Made by a program: the position numbers and the translations under genes. Of a stretch of DNA of 64,000 bases, positions 61,520-64,000 are shown piece after piece (within the stretch, counting starts at the first letter, position 1; every line of letters starts with the position of its first letter). This DNA comes from JAVXGM01 sp036657395 (lineage in GTDB: Bacteria > Bacillota > Clostridia > Peptostreptococcales > Anaerovoracaceae): the NCBI GenBank assembly GCA_036657395.1, contig JAVXGM010000001.1:1-64000 (forward strand), read 5' to 3'. The notes beneath the pieces are model-generated. The model had not been told where the DNA came from and made no database searches. It worked only from the letters and a program-made list of their open reading frames with translations.

Positions 61520-62149
61520 ATGGGTAAAGTATATGTATTTGATCATCCGCTAATTCAGCACAAAACAGCAATGATTCGAAAGACAGACACAAGCGTAAAA
61601 GATTTCAGGGAATTGGTAAGAGAAATTGCTATGCTTATGGGATACGAAGCAACGCGTAACCTTCCTCTTGAACCAGTTGATATTACAACGCCTATGTGCG
61701 ATACGACCGTGAATATGCTTAAAGGCGAAGATATTGCTATCGTACCTATTTTAAGAGCAGGTCTTGGGATGGTAGACGGAATGTTGGCCTTGGTGCCAAA
61801 TGCAAAGGTTGGTCATGTGGGACTTTACAGAGATCCTGAGACTCATCAGCCAGTAGAATATTATTGCAAGCTTCCAAACGATATTGAAAAGAGACAAATT
61901 TTTGTAGTGGATCCAATGCTTGCTACAGGCGGAAGTGCATCTGCAGCAATCGATTTCATAAAGGCAAGAGGGGGCAAAAATATTATTTTTATGTGTCTGA
62001 TTGCAGCACCAGAGGGAATTGAAGTATTGCAGAAAGCTCATCCAGATGTAGATATATTTATTGCAGCAAAGGATGAGAAATTAAATGAAAATGCATACAT
62101 AGTACCAGGACTGGGAGATGCAGGAGACAGACTTTACGGAACAAAATAA
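61520..62149 (+). CDS. upp: Uracil phosphoribosyltransferase
   Basis: A 209-residue salvage enzyme turning uracil and PRPP into UMP. VVDPMLATGGSASAAI is the PRPP site and YIVPGLGDAGDRLYGTK the uracil-binding end. GGAGGTAAGAA precedes the ATG. The 83-base gap before it shows no clear promoter or PyrR-type structure. Confidence 0.97.
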   Translation: MGKVYVFDHPLIQHKTAMIRKTDTSVKDFRELVREIAMLMGYEATRNLPLEPVDITTPMCDTTVNMLKGEDIAIVPILRAGLGMVDGMLALVPNAKVGHVGLYRDPETHQPVEYYCKLPNDIEKRQIFVVDPMLATGGSASAAIDFIKARGGKNIIFMCLIAAPEGIEVLQKAHPDVDIFIAAKDEKLNENAYIVPGLGDAGDRLYGTK

Positions 62150-62174
62150 ATTATTGATAAATTTGGAGGGAAAA

Positions 62175-63437
62175 ATGAACTTTATTAGAGACGATGTAAG
62201 CAAGCATGACAACGTATTTGATGTGTTAAAAGAAAGAGGCTTTATCGAACAATGCACTCATGAAGAGGAGATTCACAAACTACTAGGTGAGGAAAAAATC
62301 AAGTTTTATATTGGATTTGACCCAACGGCAGATTGTTTGCACATTGGCCATTTTATGCAGGTTATTATTATGATGTACATGCAGAAATATGGACACACAC
62401 CAATCGTACTAGTTGGTGGCGGAACAGGCATGGTGGGAGATCCATCAGGCAGATCTGATATGCGTCAGGTTATGACTGAAAAAACAGTAATGTCAAACTG
62501 CAGACGGTTTGAAGCACTTTTTGATAAATTCATTGATTTTTCAGATGATAAGGCTATGTGTGTAAATAATGCTAGCTGGCTGATGAACCTGAATTATATT
62601 GATTTCATCCGTGACATCGGAAGACATTTTTCCGTAAATAATATGCTTCGTGCAGAATGTTTCAAGCAGAGAATGGAACAGGGACTCAGCTTCCTTGAAT
62701 TCAACTATATGTTGATGCAGTCATATGATTTTTTGGAACTATCAAGAAGATATGATTGTAAAATGCAGTTTGGTGGAAATGATCAGTGGTCAAATATTAT
62801 CAGCGGTGTGGATTTAGTAAGAAGAGAATCTGGCAAGCAGGTTTATGGAATGACTTTTTCACTTCTGACTACCAGCGAAGGAATCAAAATGGGTAAGACA
62901 CAGAAGGGTGCTTTGTGGCTTGATGCTGAGAAAACTAGTCCCTATGACTTCTATCAATACTGGAGAAATGTAGAGGATGCAGATGTGAGAAAATGTTTAT
63001 CCATGCTGACATTTCTGCCTATGGAAGAGGTTGAAAGACTATCGGCACTAGAAGGAGCAGAGATTAACAAGGCAAAAGATGTTCTTGCCTTTGAAGTGAC
63101 CAGATTGGTTCATGGAGAAGCCGAGGCAAAGAAGGCGCAGGAAGGCGCAAAAGAAGCCTTTGGTGGTGGAGAAGGTGCTATGGACAATATGCCGACAACT
63201 GAGATGAAGGCCTCTGATTTTGAAGCCCCTGGCATTGGGGTGGTTAATCTGATTAAAGAGCTTGGTCTTGTATCCAGTAATGGAGATGGCTTTAGAACAA
63301 TTGAACAAGGCGGACTTACTGTTAGCGGGGAAAAAGTTACAGATAAGAAATTGTCTATTACTATAGATATGTTTGACGATGGAAAGCTCCTTATTAAAAA
63401 AGGAAAGAAAAAATTTCATGTAGTCAAAGTGGTTTAA
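62175..63437 (+). CDS. tyrS: Tyrosyl-tRNA synthetase
   Basis: A 420-residue class I synthetase. TADCLHIGHFMQ is the HIGH motif and KMGKTQKG the KMSKS equivalent (KFGKT type); a C-terminal S4-like domain ends the protein. Start at ATG 62175 with TTGGAGGG upstream; the in-frame ATG at 62118 lies within upp. No T-box leader is seen, as the gene directly follows upp. Confidence 0.96.
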   Translation: MNFIRDDVSKHDNVFDVLKERGFIEQCTHEEEIHKLLGEEKIKFYIGFDPTADCLHIGHFMQVIIMMYMQKYGHTPIVLVGGGTGMVGDPSGRSDMRQVMTEKTVMSNCRRFEALFDKFIDFSDDKAMCVNNASWLMNLNYIDFIRDIGRHFSVNNMLRAECFKQRMEQGLSFLEFNYMLMQSYDFLELSRRYDCKMQFGGNDQWSNIISGVDLVRRESGKQVYGMTFSLLTTSEGIKMGKTQKGALWLDAEKTSPYDFYQYWRNVEDADVRKCLSMLTFLPMEEVERLSALEGAEINKAKDVLAFEVTRLVHGEAEAKKAQEGAKEAFGGGEGAMDNMPTTEMKASDFEAPGIGVVNLIKELGLVSSNGDGFRTIEQGGLTVSGEKVTDKKLSITIDMFDDGKLLIKKGKKKFHVVKVV

Positions 63438-63449
63438 GGCAGAAAACCT

Positions 63450-63478
63450 TTGACTTTACATGGAAAAGAGTGTAGACT
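63450..63478 (+). promoter_or_regulatory. Promoter for rplM
   Basis: TTGACT (63450-63455), 17-base spacer, TAGACT (63473-63478). Confidence 0.65.
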
Positions 63479-63487
63479 GACTTAGTG

Positions 63488-63645
63488 TTATGCGTGTTTG
63501 CATACACTTTTGCGGAAGTAGGATGGAGTATCGTCCGGGCAACTGCAGCTAAAAAGTTTTAGTATCGCTGAAAACGATTGAGAAATCTCAGTAAGCAGAG
63601 CCGAACCAGATCTAGAGAGATCTTAGTAGGTAGAAAGGGAACAAA
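63488..63645 (+). ncRNA. Candidate L13 leader of rplM
   Basis: A leader of about 160 bases with several hairpins: GGATG/CGTCC, TGAGA/TCTCA and AGATCT/AGATCT around AGAG just before the ribosome site. Firmicutes rplM genes commonly carry an L13-binding autoregulatory leader; placement and length fit, but I matched structure only loosely. Confidence 0.5.
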
Positions 63646-64000
63646 ATGAGTTCATTTATCGCAAAGCCTTTAGAAATAGAACGTAAATGGTACGTTGTAG
63701 ATGCAGAAGGTAAAACTCTTGGAAGAATGTCGTCAGTAATTGCTTCAATTCTTAGAGGAAAAAACAAGCCAATTTACACACCTCACGTTGACTGTGGAGA
63801 TTATGTAATTGTAATCAATGCAGAAAAGATTGAGGTAACAGGTAAAAAAAGAAAAGAGAAAATTTATAAGAGACACACTGGATATCCAGGTGGGCTTAGA
63901 GAATTAACCTTTGAAAAGTTACAAGAAAAACACCCAGAAGAAATCATTAGACATTCCATCAGAGGAATGATGCCTAATGGTAAGTTGGGAAGACAGATGT
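63646..64000 (+). CDS. rplM: 50S ribosomal protein L13, cut by the window end
   Basis: The first 118 residues of L13 (SSFIAKPLEIERKWYVVDAE, with RHTGYPGGLRE and RGMMPNGKLGRQM). About 25 C-terminal residues lie beyond the window. AAAGGGAACAAA precedes the ATG. rpsI (S9) probably follows. Confidence 0.96.
   Translation, partial: MSSFIAKPLEIERKWYVVDAEGKTLGRMSSVIASILRGKNKPIYTPHVDCGDYVIVINAEKIEVTGKKRKEKIYKRHTGYPGGLRELTFEKLQEKHPEEIIRHSIRGMMPNGKLGRQM

Overview
This window is the replication-origin region of a low-GC, Gram-positive anaerobe of the class Clostridia. The evidence is the order rpmH-rnpA-yidD-yidC-jag-mnmE-mnmG-rsmG-noc-parA-parB diverging from dnaA-dnaN-recF-gyrB-gyrA, sporulation genes (spoIIR, a SPOCS/LysM coat-type protein), an [FeFe]-hydrogenase maturation cluster (hydE-hydG-hydF), a 3-hydroxybutyryl-CoA dehydrogenase with a Rex-like operator, and a partner-switching sigma factor next to gyrA. 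I would guess an Anaerovoracaceae or Peptostreptococcales-like organism, but the species cannot be named from sequence alone. No tRNA, rRNA, CRISPR array, insertion sequence or prophage was seen.

Layout. From about 24.9 kb leftward nearly all genes are on the minus strand, and rightward nearly all are on the plus strand, so genes point away from oriC. Left arm, reading outward from oriC: dnaA, dnaN, recF, gyrB, gyrA, rsbW, sigB and trpS. Then comes a mixed-strand patch (zinc-ribbon membrane protein, plsC, PAP2 phosphatase, a DUF2148 ferredoxin-like protein, a degenerate shikimate-kinase-like protein, a nucleotidyltransferase, a glucosaminidase and a lipoprotein). It is followed by rpsF-ssb-rpsR, yybS-gdpP-rplI-dnaB, a DUF1858 protein, a DnaD protein fused to the N-terminal part of a helicase loader, and an M23 peptidase. 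The unwinding element lies between dnaA and dnaN: six perfect TAG trinucleotides, a short GC block and a DnaA box, which is the architecture of the Bacillus subtilis DnaA-trio system.

Right arm: rpmH to parB with two parS sites, a SprT-like protease, the SPOCS/LysM protein, spoIIR, htrA (opposite strand), hslO, a DUF1934 protein, a Prli42-like miniprotein, DUF1846 and an AEC transporter. A small regulatory island follows (two XRE regulators, an ECF-type sigma factor and a coupled 47-residue ORF). Then come pgi, hbd, a membrane glycerophosphodiesterase, rho, a DUF1385 protein, prmC, hydEGF, ktrB-ktrA, a rhodanese, rpmE, prfA, tsaC, rpiB, upp and tyrS, and the window ends inside rplM.

How they work together. 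The core is replication initiation and segregation (DnaA/oriC, DnaB, ParAB/parS, Noc). Around it sit ribosomal protein operons with apparent autoregulatory leaders (rpsF, rplM), stress control (SigB/RsbW, possibly Prli42), c-di-AMP turnover (GdpP) together with its usual target, the Ktr potassium system, and fermentative redox genes. The least ordinary observations are: the DnaD-loader fusion without an ATPase; a GdpP with no membrane segments; a hairpin between the Shine-Dalgarno and the start codon of rho; a terminator/antiterminator-like leader before hydE; a Noc without its N-terminal membrane helix plus a candidate Noc site inside hydF; and several unlisted micro-ORFs.
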